A DNA stretch of 64,000 bases from Pachypanchax playfairii (lineage: Eukaryota; Chordata; Actinopteri; Cyprinodontiformes; Aplocheilidae), in contig SSNP01000035.1 in assembly GCA_006937955.1 (NCBI GenBank), positions 496,001-560,000 on the forward strand. Reading direction: 5' to 3'. The notes under the pieces are model-generated. The model ran no database searches, was not told the origin of the DNA, and saw nothing but the letters and a program-made list of their open reading frames with translations. Position numbers and translations under genes: made by a program. Below, piece by piece: positions 13,541 to 27,674 of this stretch (position 1 is its first letter; the number at the start of each line of letters is the position of its first letter).

Positions 13541-16500
13541 GGCAGACCTGTGACGGTCCTGCTGTGGGAGGGGATCTAAGGCTCTGATCCATGAGTCTGG
13601 ACTCGTTCTGCACAAAAGCTTGTTTATTTGTTTAAAGGAGTTTGATACAAAACTTTTCCTGGATTGTGAAAGAGAACTTGTAAAATGTTTTTGTTCAGAT
13701 TGCAGATGAGATTTACTACTGAGCCTCTGATCCGAATCCTTTACAGGGTGCTCCTTTGTTTGAGAAATGAAACTGGTCTAAACCAGGACTATAATAGAAC
13801 CAGAAGAATATGTGATAACATCTTTGAAAAAGGAACTTTTTACCATTTCAACTCTGGAGTCCTGTTGAAAATCCTTCCCTACATAATATGAATTTATCCT
13901 TCTTTGTGATGTAGCCTTGAGACAAAACTGGGATCTCGGTGGAAGGTAATTGTTAGTGACCTAAATTCAACAACAGACGTATCATTTTCCTAAATGTGGT
14001 TTAATTTTAAATTTGTTTCTTGGCGCTGCAGAATGAAAAAGTTGCCCTCAGACCAAGCGTTGTCATTAAGGATTTTACGAGCCAGACATGATCCACAGAG
14101 ATATTTCAAGCCAGAACACGCTCAGCTGGTAGATAATTACAGATCCATATAGACTCATTGTGTTTCTTACCAAAGATTACTAACTTATTGTTTTGCCTCT
14201 TATAAATTAGTAATTTTCATTCAACTTTAGATCTGCTATGGAAGGACTTGATGTGCAAGCAGGCAGGTGAAATCATAGAAGAGTTTTTAATTAAAAAGCT
14301 CAGATATTGGACATGACATACACAACCTGACCATAAACAGTGAAGCTGGAGATACTGTAGATGTCAGTTGCTGACAAAACCAGATGTGTGATTACAGATG
14401 AAAGGCAGCTGTGGGTGATTAATAAGAGAAACTGCACAAGGCAGTAAAGCTAAGACTCAAACAACACTGAAATACAACAAGTATATGACTGGGAAAGAAG
14501 CAAAAACTATACTAATAATAAAATCACATTAAAACATCTTACTGAAAATTTTCAGAAATAAAAAGGTAAAAACTATGATCAGAGAATATGAATCTATTAG
14601 ATTTAGATTTCAGTTTTGCTTCTTTTAGGTAACAAAAGGTATTTTAACCTGGATCATAACAGATTTCCAAACAACCAGCCGTCTTACAGAAGTGTCTTAA
14701 CTATATTTTCTTCAAAATCTCCCTTTGAGTTTGTACTTATTGTCGTAGTGAGAAACCATCCTCATTTATCCCAAACTCAAATATCAACTGTGAAAACAAA
14801 TTTAAAACTGATTTCCCACCACAGCGGGTGTAAAACACGAGTTTCAGGTATTCGTTTTTATTTTTTTACGTGAGCTTGATTTATTTTCCCACACATGTAA
14901 ACAGCCTTAATGAAAAGCACTTCACAGAATAAGATCACATTAATAAGAGAGATTCCACTGTGTCTCTAATAAGATTTAAACTGTAGCTATCACTTATGCA
15001 TTTATAATGGGTAAAATAACACAAACGTCATTTTCTGTCTTTATTTTATTTTCTTGAACAGATTTGTGTTTGTTATAGTAAAGCAGAAATAAAACCGAAC
15101 CAGAACATAAAATGTTTTCCTGTCAAACATTTTAATATCTGTTGTATTTTCCACATTGCCTGCATATAAACCACTAAAACATAAATGTTAATATCAGTGC
15201 TAACTATATTTTTATAACACATTAAATACAGCAGAGGTTAACCAATGTGTTTTAACGTTATAGACAACAACACAATAAAAAGAAATGTCTATCCAAATTA
15301 AATTATGACATAATTACAATAAAACAGGAATTATACGTGTAAATCCACAAACAAATATAAAATCTATTAAAATCTTAATCTACATTTAAATCAAAAGCCA
15401 AAGTGAGAAATATGTTTTAGGAAGGAAATTTATGTCTCTAGTCTGAGCTGAGGGTAAATTTTCACATGACCATATTTCTCATTACTGTTTGGTTTTAATA
15501 TAATTTATTCACCTGTGTGATTTGTAATGAGATAGTTTTTAAATATTTTCTGTACATTCTAAATGAAGGATTATTACATTTTCTGAGGGATATTTGTAAT
15601 GAACAGAATGTCTAATGTTAATGACCTACCTGAAAATCTGAGTTTGTGTAGAAATTTTAGAACGTTATAATTTAAAAAATGATTGGAAATATTTTGGTGA
15701 TATTAATCTGATCTGCTTTCATGAACCATCACAAAGAAAAACCAAGAATTACATGATAACACACATCTCTTAATCTCATTTAGTCTCTTTAATACTGTAT
15801 CTCATCTGATACACTAATTTCTAAGACCTCTACCACTTTAACCAGATTAGTACTTTCCTCCAAAACCTTCTGTATGGAATCAAATTCATATCTTCCGGTG
15901 GAGGAACTCAGTTTTAAAGGTGGAAATTTTGATTATTAATACTATAATATATTTATGTAATAACGTATGATATAAAATATTACCCTTTCGTTAAATAAAC
16001 AGTTAAAATTTAGAATTTTCTTAATATTTTTTTATGTATCAGGCTTTAATGAGTTAAACAACCTGTTTGATTTAAGGGTCTGAGTCCTGGGCTGAAGACT
16101 GGAACTCCTGCAGCAGTCTGATTGCTTCCTTTTGAAGATGTTTCTACTGTAACTGAATGGGTTCACTGTGTCTCCATGTTTTACTCTTCACAGCAAAAGC
16201 TTTGTGTCTTTCAGGGAAAAAGGCATAATAGGTTATTTGTCTTGGTGTTTGTGTGTCGTCTTGGCTCATTGTGGAGTTAAGTAGGGTAAAGGTCACACAC
16301 TTTTATGATAGCTGATATTTCCTGTGTCAAATTTAACTCACAGTTTGTTTACAGTCAATGAACAGGAAAAGGTTTTTTAAATATAATGAAGACAGTAGCA
16401 CACGAGCGCTGAAATGAACGGCTCGTGTCAACAGGCTCATTTGCGTGCTTGGGCTTTAATCCCTCTGTAACTTTATCTTAAGACTGTGTTATTCTAAGTT

Positions 16501-17120
16501 TCACAGAGTTTTATCTTCTTTCTCAGGTGGTTGATCCACAGCAGAGTTAAACCTGGATGACAGATGTGTTGTGGCTTTGTATGTCAAACAGATGGTGTCA
16601 GTAAGTGAAGACAGAAGAGGCGTGCTGATGAATGTTGTGTTTCGTTAAAAGTAAAAATATTCTGGAGTTTGATACACTGCATGTGATTTCAAGTTCATGA
16701 TAAAGACTTTGTTTACTTGGATAAATCTGATGCTTCATTAAACAGATGGCGTTACTGGATAAATGTACAAACATCCCTTTAAACAGGTCGGAGTCAAGCA
16801 GCAGAATATTTTCATTTATCTGTCCTCTCATTACTCAGAAAACTAAAGCAAAGAAAACAGAGAGTGGATCTAAAATAAGTTTGTTTTAACTGCAGGTTGT
16901 TAGTTCCAGATGTTCACCTGAGCTCAGTCAGGTGGGACTCCAGCTGAGAGAAACCGAACCACTTACCCCGTGTGAAATATCACCATGTTTTCATGGTCTC
17001 AGACTGTACAAACACAGTATCAGATTGTATGATGCTGCAGACTGAAGACGTCACTGAGACGAAGACGTGTTTGAACAAATCTGTAACACCCTGTGAAATA
17101 AAGAACATTTGAAATAAGAT
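13541..17120 (+). other. rhou: Probable long rhou 3' UTR
   Basis: No other gene lies downstream for several kb. A good AATAAA at 17097-17102 would give a 3' UTR of about 3.5 kb, similar to the long one I recall for mammalian RHOU. Earlier AATAAA copies (for example about 14555 and 15088) could give shorter forms. No repeat recognised inside. The end is inferred. Confidence 0.4.
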
Positions 17121-17929
17121 CCGTAGCAATGTGTGCATTTTTGTTTTCCAGGCGTTTATTTTTTACTTCCCATCATGCATTGAGATTCAGCAGAATGTAA
17201 GTGAAATAAGGTGCAAACATTTTTAAATTCCTGTCTGCATCAAGAGGATTTCAAACATTTGTCAGAAAACAGATCGGAGACTAGCAGACCATAAATTCCT
17301 TCTAGGATGACATAAGGTTTTGTTTATTGTCTAGTTTTTAAAGCATTTTTTTTTCTTTTTGAACTCGTGTTTTGAAGTTGCTGTTGTTGCTTTGGGGAGT
17401 CCAAATCCATGCTGCACCCAGCTGATGAGCATCAGGAGAGATTGTTTGTGTGATGTGAGTGAAGTTTGATGGCATGGAGACAGACAAACACATATCAGAC
17501 AAAAACACTCTGAAAACATGCAGGAAGTTATCCAACTTCAGACTGAGTTATTGTAAACAGATTTTCCACTTTCTGCCTTTTGAGGATTCTACAAAGACTT
17601 TACTTTGAAGGCTGTTACGTGTCATTTGTTAAAGTGACTTGTGGAGTTTGTGTGTGTTTAACAACTTGGAAACAAACTGTTTGGTCCATCAGACAACACA
17701 GTTGATTATTGCAGGAAAATTCCAGATTATTCTTTAACTGAAACAGTTTCAAGCATATATATATTTTTTTTTTCATGTATTTCTTACATAATGGAATTTG
17801 ATTCAAATATTTAAAAACTGCATGCTTCATTTAGTTGTCATTCTAAATTGGCTGTAGATGTGAGTTTGTGTGATTCTGAACTGTTGATCTGTTTAGAATG
17901 AACCAACAGAGAAACAGATGGAGAACCGG

Positions 17930-18640
17930 TCTCAGGTGGATCAATATGAGTGTCTCCATACAGGATGTTACTGCAACAGGTCTATAGTAAGTCTATAGTA
18001 AGTAGGGATGCAACGATACCACTTTTATCAAAATGATACGATACTGATACTTGGATCAAAGTACTTACCAATACCGAGCTGATACTTCTACTACACAAAA
18101 AAAGGCAATCAATTGGAAGACTGGTTTTATTTTCTTCTCTGTTTGTTACAACAAATGATGATGAACTAAAAAGTAAAATATTAATAAAAATGACTACAAA
18201 ACAAAAATTTAAAAGATAAAAATAAAAAATTTCTGTGAAATATTGCAGTTTCCACATTTTAAGTATCAGTTAACCAATACGAGAACATTAGACATTATCA
18301 GGGCATTTACCCGATACCAGTATCGGTGCATCCCTAATAGTAAGGACTGATGGATGAGACATCTTTGGTTCTGGAACAAAGCAGGATGTTTTTATCAGCC
18401 CTGGTACTTTCACCTTGGTCAGACTGAGGCTGACGAGATGCTGCAGAATCCCACATAGCTGATCTGGACCTGCTGCCTTGTTCCTGTTTAGTCTCTCCAG
18501 CTGGTTCTTCATCTGACTGTTAGATACAGACAAGCAGGAGGTGGAGACAATATGGACACCAGATTCTTCTGATGTTATTGGAGATGATGGAACAGAACTG
18601 AGATTAAGATCCATGACTGAAGCAGAAGGTGAAAGACTCA
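17930..18640 (-). pseudogene. LINE reverse-transcriptase fossil, split by a hAT insertion
   Basis: Read on the minus strand, 18641-18340 encodes QLERLNRNKAAGPD and then ADQLCG-like, LSLTKVKVPGLIKTSC and PEPKMSHPS, typical of a fish non-LTR (L2/CR1-like) RT. After the hAT element, 18002-17936 continues with a decayed YRPVA..TS block. About 30 bp after AAGPD are missing relative to the copy near 48.6 kb. No functional ORF remains. Confidence 0.8.
18003..18336. mobile_element. Non-autonomous hAT element nested in the LINE fossil
   Basis: 334 bp. The left end is TAGGGATGCAACGATACC; the reverse complement of the right end is TAGGGATGCACCGATACTGG. Perfect 8-bp target duplication ATAGTAAG at 17995-18002 and 18337-18344. 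AT-rich interior, no transposase. It cuts the RT fossil, so it is younger than the LINE. Confidence 0.92.
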
Positions 18641-21600
18641 AATCCAGCTGAATGAAGATTCACAATCTTTTTAAAGAAAACAAACAAAATACTTACAAAT
18701 CAGGAGAAATCTGGAGACTAAAACTGTGAATAAACATGACAAATTAAAACACACACTAACAAACATTCACATCTGGCAAGTAGTGAACAGTAACATGAAG
18801 TATTTACATATATACTGTATATACTGTATGAGGGAGTCGTCACAGAATAAGCTGCAAATCAGAAAACTGGTGGGACCAAAAGTCAAGCCAAGAGACAAGC
18901 TCCTTTATTAGAATCAAATAGTTCAATCTCTGGAACATGAAGATTAACCCAGAAAAAACAGAAAAAATGACAGAAATCAGTCAGACTGTTGTTAAAATCT
19001 CTCATGACTATTTCCAGTTTTATTTTGAGACTTTTTCTGTCCTATCGAAGTTTTGTCTTATATTGTGAGGTACATTGTGAAAGTATATTGACACTGCAAT
19101 TTTCCAAAGTTACACATATTTACTTTCAATTTTAAAAAGCATTAGGATGCCCCATTTCTTCAAACCATTTCATTGTGTCGTATTCCAACATATTTACTGT
19201 GTTACAGAATCAATAAATGAAACATCCAACCAAGAAAATAATGTTTAAAATAGATAATGAATTAGCAGCGTATCATGTGTTTGCATGTTTCACTTTAGCA
19301 GACAAATGAGAAACAATTTTATAATACTGGGATTTAAGGGTACAAATAAAATGTACAGAAAAAATATGGATTATGTACATAAACACTTCCTGAAAAGAAG
19401 CACTGCCAGAAGTCAAGTCACTAGTTTAAGGGTTAATTTCATGCTTATTGTATAATTTTATGGCCTCCATAATGTGTGTTTAAGTGTTACATAATATAAA
19501 AAGGAGCCAGAATAACTTCAGTTCTGCTTCTTTACAAGCAGAACTGAAATCCAATCCTGTCTTTTCCAGCAAGCTGTAAATCCAGTGTGTGTGTGTGTGT
19601 GTGTGGGAGGGTAAAGGCAGCTGCTGTGTGTTATTTTGTGTTCCTTGGAAAATGGAGTTGGTGAAAGTAAAGGGAAGTCAGAGAGAGAGAGAAGGAGAGA
19701 GGGAGAGAGAGAGAGAGCAACAGATGGGGAAGAAGTGAACGAAACGTCCTGAAAATAATTAAGATTAAAGAGTTTCTCAATGAAGAAATAATATTGTTAA
19801 TAAACTACCAAAAAGTAAATAAGAAAGAACAGAATGAATCACCAGACTACCAAACAAAAAACAAACGAGGGATTATTTAAAATCGAGTCACTAATCACAG
19901 AAATAAGCACATGCTCAGTTTATTTAATGTATTATTAATGAATAAAACTGTGTTTTATTTCCTTTGTGGTGGCCTTAAGGACTTTCATGACTTTATTCAA
20001 AGCAACATTAAGAAATCCTGTAAAACGACATGAAACTTAGAAGATCCAGGATGCAGACATTTATTGTTGTCATCATTTTCTTATTTTCTTAGTTTTTCTG
20101 CTGAATGTGATTTAACTTGATGGTTCTTTGTCATATTTGTTAAAATGTTTTCATGTTTGTCTTGTTTTCTGAATCTCATCCTGTCTTGTGTTACTCCCTC
20201 GTCACTGTTCTGTGTCAGCCTCTTTGTTGTGTTGTTTGATACTAACTTTGTCTTATTTTCATTTTATTCTGAAACCATCGATGTGGAGTTTGGGTTTGTT
20301 GTTAGAAAAGTATTGTCCTTCTCTACAATTGGGTCAAACACCAACAGTCATGAAATATTGATTTTTGTGTATCACAGAGACTCTGTGCCACCTAAAGTCA
20401 ACACAACTCTCAGCCTGTAACCTTAACTCTTATCTTCATACTAAACAGACTCACACTGACACACACTTTACTGAACAAGTGAAACTGCTGCCTGTTTTAT
20501 CTCTGTTCAGTCAACTCATGATTTATTCAAACACACTTTATCCTCCTTTTTTATCACAGTTTGTCTTTTACTATTTATCTAGAAAACACTTTCGCTCAAA
20601 TATGAAAAAAAAAAAAAAACACGTTTAATATTCAGTTTGTTTTTGAAAGTGCGTCCAGAGTTCACACAGTGTTTTGTTTGGCATTAACGTAATCGAGAAA
20701 GACTATGACACGAGCAGATGAAGCCACCACAGCTTCCTCCCACCGCCCCGCCCTCCTCCTCCTCCTCCTCCTCTCACATACTTTTACCAACAGCTGACTG
20801 CTGTGTTTACATTACTGCTAATGACACCTCGTACGTGACAGTCAGGGACAGAACACGCCACCTATTTACACATGCCTTCACAATGAATAAACATACTACA
20901 TGCAAGTTTTTTAAGAGTCACATTTTAGTAAATATTTGATCATATAAATAAGTTGTTATGAGTGATGAAGTCCATTTGTCATCAGAACCAACTCAAAGTA
21001 AAGATTTTAATAACAAAAACATGAATGTCTTATCCACACTGCTTGTGGTGGCTGGAGGATACTGATAAAAATTTACTTTTTTGTACTTATTTAAGCACAA
21101 ATGTTAACAAAAACACATCACTGTTACAGAAAAATAAGAACACCTGCTTTGTAAAAGCTACAGCACAGCTAACTAAGAAGTACTAGTTTCAAACTCCCAT
21201 GAGCCATTGCTTAAAAAAAACACCAATAACTCCTGAGATTATTTGCAATTTATTGTTTGTTCCATGTGGCAACCATTTGCACAGATAATCATAATAATGT
21301 TTCATTTATTTGAGAATTATTGTTGCTGAGAAGGTTGTTTTAAAAGCCGCCATGATGAATATTCTCCTGGCGTTCATTGATATACTGCTTATGTCCTAAC
21401 TGTCCACTGATAGTTTAGTATTGTTAAGATAATTAAGTGGGAACATGATCATGTTTGGATAAAAGTTGAGCCGTGCAACGATTTATAACTCAAAGATTCT
21501 GAAAACTAGAGGTTAATGAACCCTATGAAACCACACACACACTCGTAACTGTGTGATTAGTCCAAACACCAGGTTAGAGTCTGTTAATGACAAAAAAAGA

Positions 21601-22974
21601 ACGTATTCATAGAAAGAAAATTAGTTTTTTGTTTTTGTGTATGAAACTCCATGCTGTGTAATTACTGTAACAGATACCTGTGAACCTCTGCAGGTGTTTT
21701 CACTCAGACTGAGTGATTTAATCTCTGTTCAGGCTGCAGCTGGGCCAGATTATGAGAGTTTAATGAGAGACCGGACTTTATGCTCCATAACAATTAATAA
21801 AGTGTCATTTGTTCTACCACAAGAGCGGAACTACAGCTGAGCTTTGAGAGGGGCAGAGACATCAATCATACCCAGTGTACGCACACCGCCTGCAGGGAGG
21901 AGGTAAAATCAGACAGTATGATGGAAAACATGTGTGACTTTACTCTGGAATTTAAAATACAATCCTCGACAAATAAGAGTTTACATAAGATCAGTGAAAT
22001 AAAATAAAATCCTCCACGTTTCCCACTACAAAACCTTGGAAAATGTTTTACATCACATCATTCATCACATTTATTTGTACTGACCATATTTCTGGCTGTT
22101 ATCCCCACATTTAAATATTTGATAATAACTGAACGCTTTAAAATGAGTCTGATTCAGTGTCTAAATAAAAATTATTAAAAACAAAAAAAACACTGATTCT
22201 GATCATAAACAGTTGTATCAATCTAACTTGTGAAAAGAAGATATGAAAATACTCAGTGTAACAGGATTTGCAGTAAATTAGACTTGTATGGGACAGATGC
22301 AACATGTGTTGGACATAACCTGGAATTTAACTCCCCAAAATGTCAACAGAAGGGTAAACAACATTAGAAAGACATATGAAACAATGTTGAATATTGCAGC
22401 AACAATATAAAATGTTACCCACATTTTCCTTTCTTCTGTCTTCTTATACTGCCATCATAATGCTAACAACACTTCAGGCTTCGAAGGTTGACTATTGACA
22501 AATAGGTTGTAAATTGCTTGGAATAAAACAGATGAATCATTGCAATCCAAGCTGTTCACACTGAGATTGTGATTATGAATTAGTTATATACTGTCCAGCC
22601 CTTCAAAACAACAAAAATCAGTTTAAAGGATTTAAGTAAATCATTGTTTCAGACTCTGGTTTTAAATGATTTTAGCGTCTGAAATCAAAGCAGCTGAAAA
22701 TACAGACGATGTTTCAAGTGTGTCATATCTGAGAAAGACACACACCGCTCAGATAATTCAGCCTTATGGGAAACAGGGATTAGTAACTGATTTTAAGAAA
22801 GGAGGAGAAAACTGCCTCCCTTTTTGGCCTCTGAGACCAGATGTAACCAGCTGGCACACACACACAGTGACCAGCAGGCTTTTGGCCAGAACTTTTGTCT
22901 TTTCTTTCTTTTTTTTTTTTCAGCTGGGTCAGCTGACACATAATGGCGGTTGAAGGAGGCCCAGTTTCAGCTGC
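18641..22974. other. Intergenic, gene-poor
   Basis: No exon recognised. Holds a short (GT)n at about 19587-19604, a GA-rich tract at 19681-19717, an A run at about 20604-20618 and a (TCC)n at about 20751-20774. Open frames up to about 90 codons are low-complexity or lack any family signature. Confidence 0.5.
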
Positions 22975-23030
22975 AGATTCAGAATCATCACATTTATTGC
23001 CAAGTTCATACGACAGAGGAATTTCAACAC
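22975..23030 (-). repeat. Probable LINE 3'-end fragment
   Basis: The text AGAATCATCACATTTATTGC followed by CAAGTTCATACGACAGAGGAA resembles the widespread fish LINE 3' UTR that on its own strand reads ..TTGGCAATAAA..GATTCTGA. Short and degraded. Confidence 0.45.
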
Positions 23031-26000
23031 ACTACAGCCACTTAAAAAACACATGCAACATCACATGAGATTATTCATTGGGATCTTTATCTTCAAATTT
23101 AGACATCAGAGATTTCAACTTTCTTTACAAAAATGGTCTTTGAGTTTCTTGCAGCTCTTGTTGAGTTGTTTGTTTAACCCAGAACACACAGCAGGGAGAG
23201 AAGGGTGTGTGATGTGGAAACAGTGACTGAGGGGAGTTGGGTTCATCCCTGAAATCTGAGGGAGTTAATAGACTTCTGGAGCTTGTGTTGAGTCCTGACT
23301 ATTTTACAGACATACCTATTTTGATCACACAATAGACTTATTTGTTTGAGTTTCCTCTTATCTTCTGAAGCTGTGCTGTTCCCGCTGAGCCCAAAAAAAC
23401 CTTCAGAATGCTGCAGGTCCACACAGTCTGCTGTATGTACTCATGTTTTATTAAACTGTCTCTAGGAATATTTTCATCATAATCTGTGGGAGACTGAGGC
23501 ATGTAGTCAAAAAAGAAACATCAGTAATAAATCTAATCTATAAATAAATGTATTAAAAAAAAAACAACAATATGGAAATAAAAAAGCTACTCGAGGAAAA
23601 CGTGATGGGAAAAAAATCAAACGTGAACCAAGATGTAATCATCAGAATTTGAGACTGTATTCAGTCAAGAATTGTTTAGGATTCAGAGTGAAATGGCTGG
23701 AGTATCTGAGTTCCCAAGCCAAACTTTTTCAATTTACTAAAATAATTAAAAGAAAATGTTTTTCTTTATATGGAAAATAAAGATGGCAGAGGAAAAAACC
23801 AACATCAAAAGAAGTCAGAAGGCAGAATTAAAGGAAATAGAACCTTAGATGAGTTTAAAAAATCCAAAGAACAAAATCTGGAAAATAAAAACCCTCTAAA
23901 CTCATAATCATTTTTTCCCTGAAGCTACATGAAGACATATTTGCTTTTTTGTGCTGGTTGAAATGTTGAAAGCAGGTGAGTCTTAATATGACGTCTCCTC
24001 TGTCGCACGTTTTCAAGCATTAAAAAGACAAGATAAAACTCAATTTAAAATAGTCTAATTAAAAAGTGACATTAGTGGCATCGGAGCAGCAGTCATGAGC
24101 ATCCGTTCATATGATCGAGCTTCGTCACATATAAACCACAAATCTGCTGCTGCTGTTCTGAGACGTTCAAAACCGAGTCACAAGATGAAACAGCTGGAGG
24201 CACATTCATAATCACTTTCATCACAAGATTAATTTTAGCTCAAAATTTCTGTCCCAAAGTAAGAAAATAAATAAAACTGTTTTGGACACCAGCAGGAGCG
24301 TTACGGCTTGTTTTAAGTGTATGAAATACACAAATACTGAACACGTGATTATAGGAGAATGAGGCAACCGTGCATGTGACAACAGAACAATATGTCTTTC
24401 ACTAACAGACCAGAGATGTTCACATTATAATAAAAACCTCCTAGTCGGTAATGAAACGCTAACTCGGTCTGAAAATCTGTTCAAATCAAATCACGTTAGA
24501 GAGAACACGTTATCTACAAACCATAAATGTTTACAATGATGTGTTATATAAGGTATTAAACTACCATTTGGAAGGAAACTGTCATTTCATATACTATATA
24601 AACTGTATTTCTCCTGGAAAGAAAAGAAATTATCAGTTCAAATATAAAGACACCATCTCTCAGTTCAAGACTTTTACACAGTTAGATATAAAATTATCTA
24701 CAATTTTCAAATCTGACCTCAAATTTTCAGAAACACGCAACAGATTCCACTATGTCATTATTTATTCAACAAAAACAGGGAAAAGTTGTGTAAGAAAGAT
24801 ATTTTTCTTGCACTCTTTCCTGAAAAGTGGTGACAGTGAATAAACATGTGGACAGAAAAAGAAGGAATGAGAAGAGATAAAGTTATCAGGTCAAACAGGA
24901 AGGAAGAAGAGAGGAAGTAGATGAAGAGGAGACAGGAAGGGAAGGAAAGGGGCAAAGAAAAGGTGAAATGGGTGAGAGGAAAAGATAAAAAGCTTTCTGA
25001 AAGTTTTTCTGCAGCTCTCAGTTTATCCAACATGCTTAGCAAACACATGAACTAACAGGATGAATTGACTCTGACATGCTGATGCATCCTGTCAGCAGCA
25101 GAACAGCTGACATCTTCCTATTTCCACTGAGACTCTCTGAAAGAGAGAGTGTGTTTGAGAATAATAAAGTTTATGCTGATCAAGTTTGAGGTGTGAATGT
25201 TTATTTTCCCATTTTAAATACTTAAATATCTGAACAGAGACTGTAAAAAAAATCTCTGTGAATTCAGGTTCATTCAGGTTGAATAACGAAACTCAAAGAA
25301 AAAATCCAAACGTTCCAAATCCAATATTTTTCAGCCAGTTTGTGACAACGTTAAATCTCATGAATTTAACATGTCAGGTTATACATCCAACACAGGATGT
25401 GAAAATCAGTGTTTTGTTTTGCATTAAATAAAATTGCATAGTTCTGTTCTGCAATGTGATGATTCAGAAAATCTAACTTATTCTTTTAACTTAGTCAAGT
25501 GAAAAACAATCAATCCTGTGAACACTGCATATGTCCCATGACTTTATCTCAGTTGGATTTGATAATGAGCTGCAATTCTTCAGATATTCAAACATCAAAC
25601 CTGTTTCATCTGAAATAAAAAAGGCTCATTTAAAACTGGAAACCTTTTTGTTTTAATTAAGCTCATTGCATTAGTCTCTGGATGAACTGCTGGTGTCTTC
25701 AGTTTGGAATTTTATCATAAACTCACCATCAGTTTGTTAAGCTGAAATAAACCAAAATAGAAACAGTAAAAGTTGGTCAAACAAAAATGAACTCAAAAGT
25801 ACAGATTTAATATTTGGGGTTATGATCTAAAAAAAAAAAAAAAAAACTCATTCAGTTTTATCATTTACAAAAATAAGACAGGAAACTGCTCAGATCTACA
25901 GACACGTCACTTCAAGGACAGACAGATGTGAGAATCCTGATGTTGTTTAGAGTAAAGCTGAAAACCAGAACTCACTGGTTTGTGAGTCTATATTTTAAAT

Positions 26001-27198
26001 CTTATTGTCCAAAACTCCCCCACTGAAAACATGTTGGTGCATTATGAAACAAAACACAATAAAGAAGACCCTGAACCACCGAGGAAGCAAGAACACTGAA
26101 ATAGAGTTACTAAAAGGGAAAAAGATGTAAAAAAAATACATTTAGACATTTTGGTACCATTTCCACTGAAATATTTGTGTTTCTGTTTACATGCTTTCAT
26201 GGAGTTGTGTTACATGTGATGATGATTCTTATGCATCTCTGCAGATTAAAACAGGTGGTCAGAGATGGAGCAGAGAAACTTATGACCTATAATAACTCCA
26301 TTTTGGTCGCAAACTTTGTTTTGACTGTGCCGTGACCACAGGTATGTGTGTGTGTTTGTAACTTAGTCGTAACGTCGCTGAAGTCTGAGCAGAACGAGGG
26401 CAACGAGGTCAATGCAGCTTGAGGAGCGAGAGACTGAAAAAAGACTTGATGAATGCCTTCAGTGTCTAAACTACAACCTGCTATTGTGGTCTAGCTTTCT
26501 ATATGAGACAACATACACATATGAACAACTACAGGTCTAGTTTGGTCTCCTGTGGTTCTCCGTGGTCATCAGCCAGGTTTAAGAGCCTGGAGACAGAAAC
26601 TGCTCCCACAGCTGGACAAGGACACTATTTAAGGTCCAAGTTTGAGTATTTGAGAAGACAAATAGAAATTTGTGTGCAGGAAATCCTAATTCTAGAAAGA
26701 ATGTTTTCTGCAGATGGCCTTGCACTAACTTTGGAGTATTAAAACACAGTGAAGTAGCTAATCTGTGCTCTCTGTTAAAGATGGTAAGTAAATGTGTTCT
26801 GCTTTGTGTTGGGAGACATTTTTAGATTCCAAGGACAGCGTTAGTTTCCTGTTTGGCTTTCTATTGTTCCTGCAGTGACAGTGATCCTCCGGGAGCAGCG
26901 TTGTCAGCCCAACTTCAGAACAACAGCCAATCATAAAGCAGGACAGAAGAGCCTGAAGGTGAACTTTTATGTAGAAAATAATAATAAATCACATCCAAAC
27001 AAGGCCAATGGGTCTGAAAAACACACGCAGATTTTCCCAAGAGACAACAGAAGTTAAATTCCACTGATTAATTACTTCAGAATGATAAAACATGTGAGTC
27101 AGTTCCATGAACAGCTGCTTTCAGTGACTGGAAGGAAAATCTGCTGAGTCCTCATCCTTCATATGTTCACATGGACAGTGTAACAGCCATTGCTGCTG
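23031..27198. other. Intergenic, gene-poor
   Basis: AT-rich. A purine-rich stretch of GGAAG-type repeats lies at about 24880-24990. No gene recognised; the 100-codon frame at 24541-24843 has no family features. Confidence 0.5.
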
Positions 27199-27212
27199 CT
27201 GCCACCTGGTGG
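27199..27212 (-). promoter_or_regulatory. CTCF-like motif
   Basis: CTGCCACCTGGTGG; on the minus strand CCACCAGGTGGCAG, a close fit to the CTCF core. Motif only. Confidence 0.5.
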
Positions 27213-27245
27213 ACAGTCTGAATACAGCAGGCAGCTGAACACGAG

Positions 27246-27671
27246 TTAAAGCAGAACTAAGTAAGTTTTGCTCTCGCTCTCCCCCTACTGGTCCCCTGTG
27301 AAAGCTCACTGTCGTAACGTTCCCCCGCCGCCGCCGCAGAGAACGCTTTTGCAAGAAGAAAGAAAAACAAAACCAAGAAAATGTCTTGACAGGTGAGTAT
27401 TATTGTCATCTTTGAGCTCCTAAGGGTGGCGTTGCTAACAACGGCAAGGGCTTCATGCTTGTATTTATGTACGTGAGTGCCGTAAAGCAGGTTTGTTCTC
27501 GCGAGATTAGTCGGGTCCGATCCACTGAAAGTTGCAAGTGCTGCTTTCAGGACACAGACCCCGGAGGGAGGGGAGGGACCCACGAATCACCCCGCCAAGT
27601 CCTTGTTTACCCCCACAGGGACTCTAGAAAACATTTATTGAGGTGAAAAAACTTACTTAGTTCTGCTTTAA
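27246..27671. mobile_element. Non-autonomous DNA transposon with TTAA ends
   Basis: The left end TTAAAGCAGAACTAAGTAAG and the right end CTTACTTAGTTCTGCTTTAA are perfect 20-base inverted complements (extending a few bases further into T/A runs). TTAA occurs at both outer edges, suggesting a piggyBac-like TTAA target, though TTAA could belong to the inverted repeat. The 426-bp interior is CG-richer than its surroundings, includes a (CCG)n patch, and has no transposase frame. Confidence 0.8.
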
Positions 27672-27674
27672 ATA

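Noticed and set aside
18780..18835. Palindromic TATACTGTATATACTGTA text
   Set aside because: Short AT-rich dyad, common by chance, with no element boundaries.
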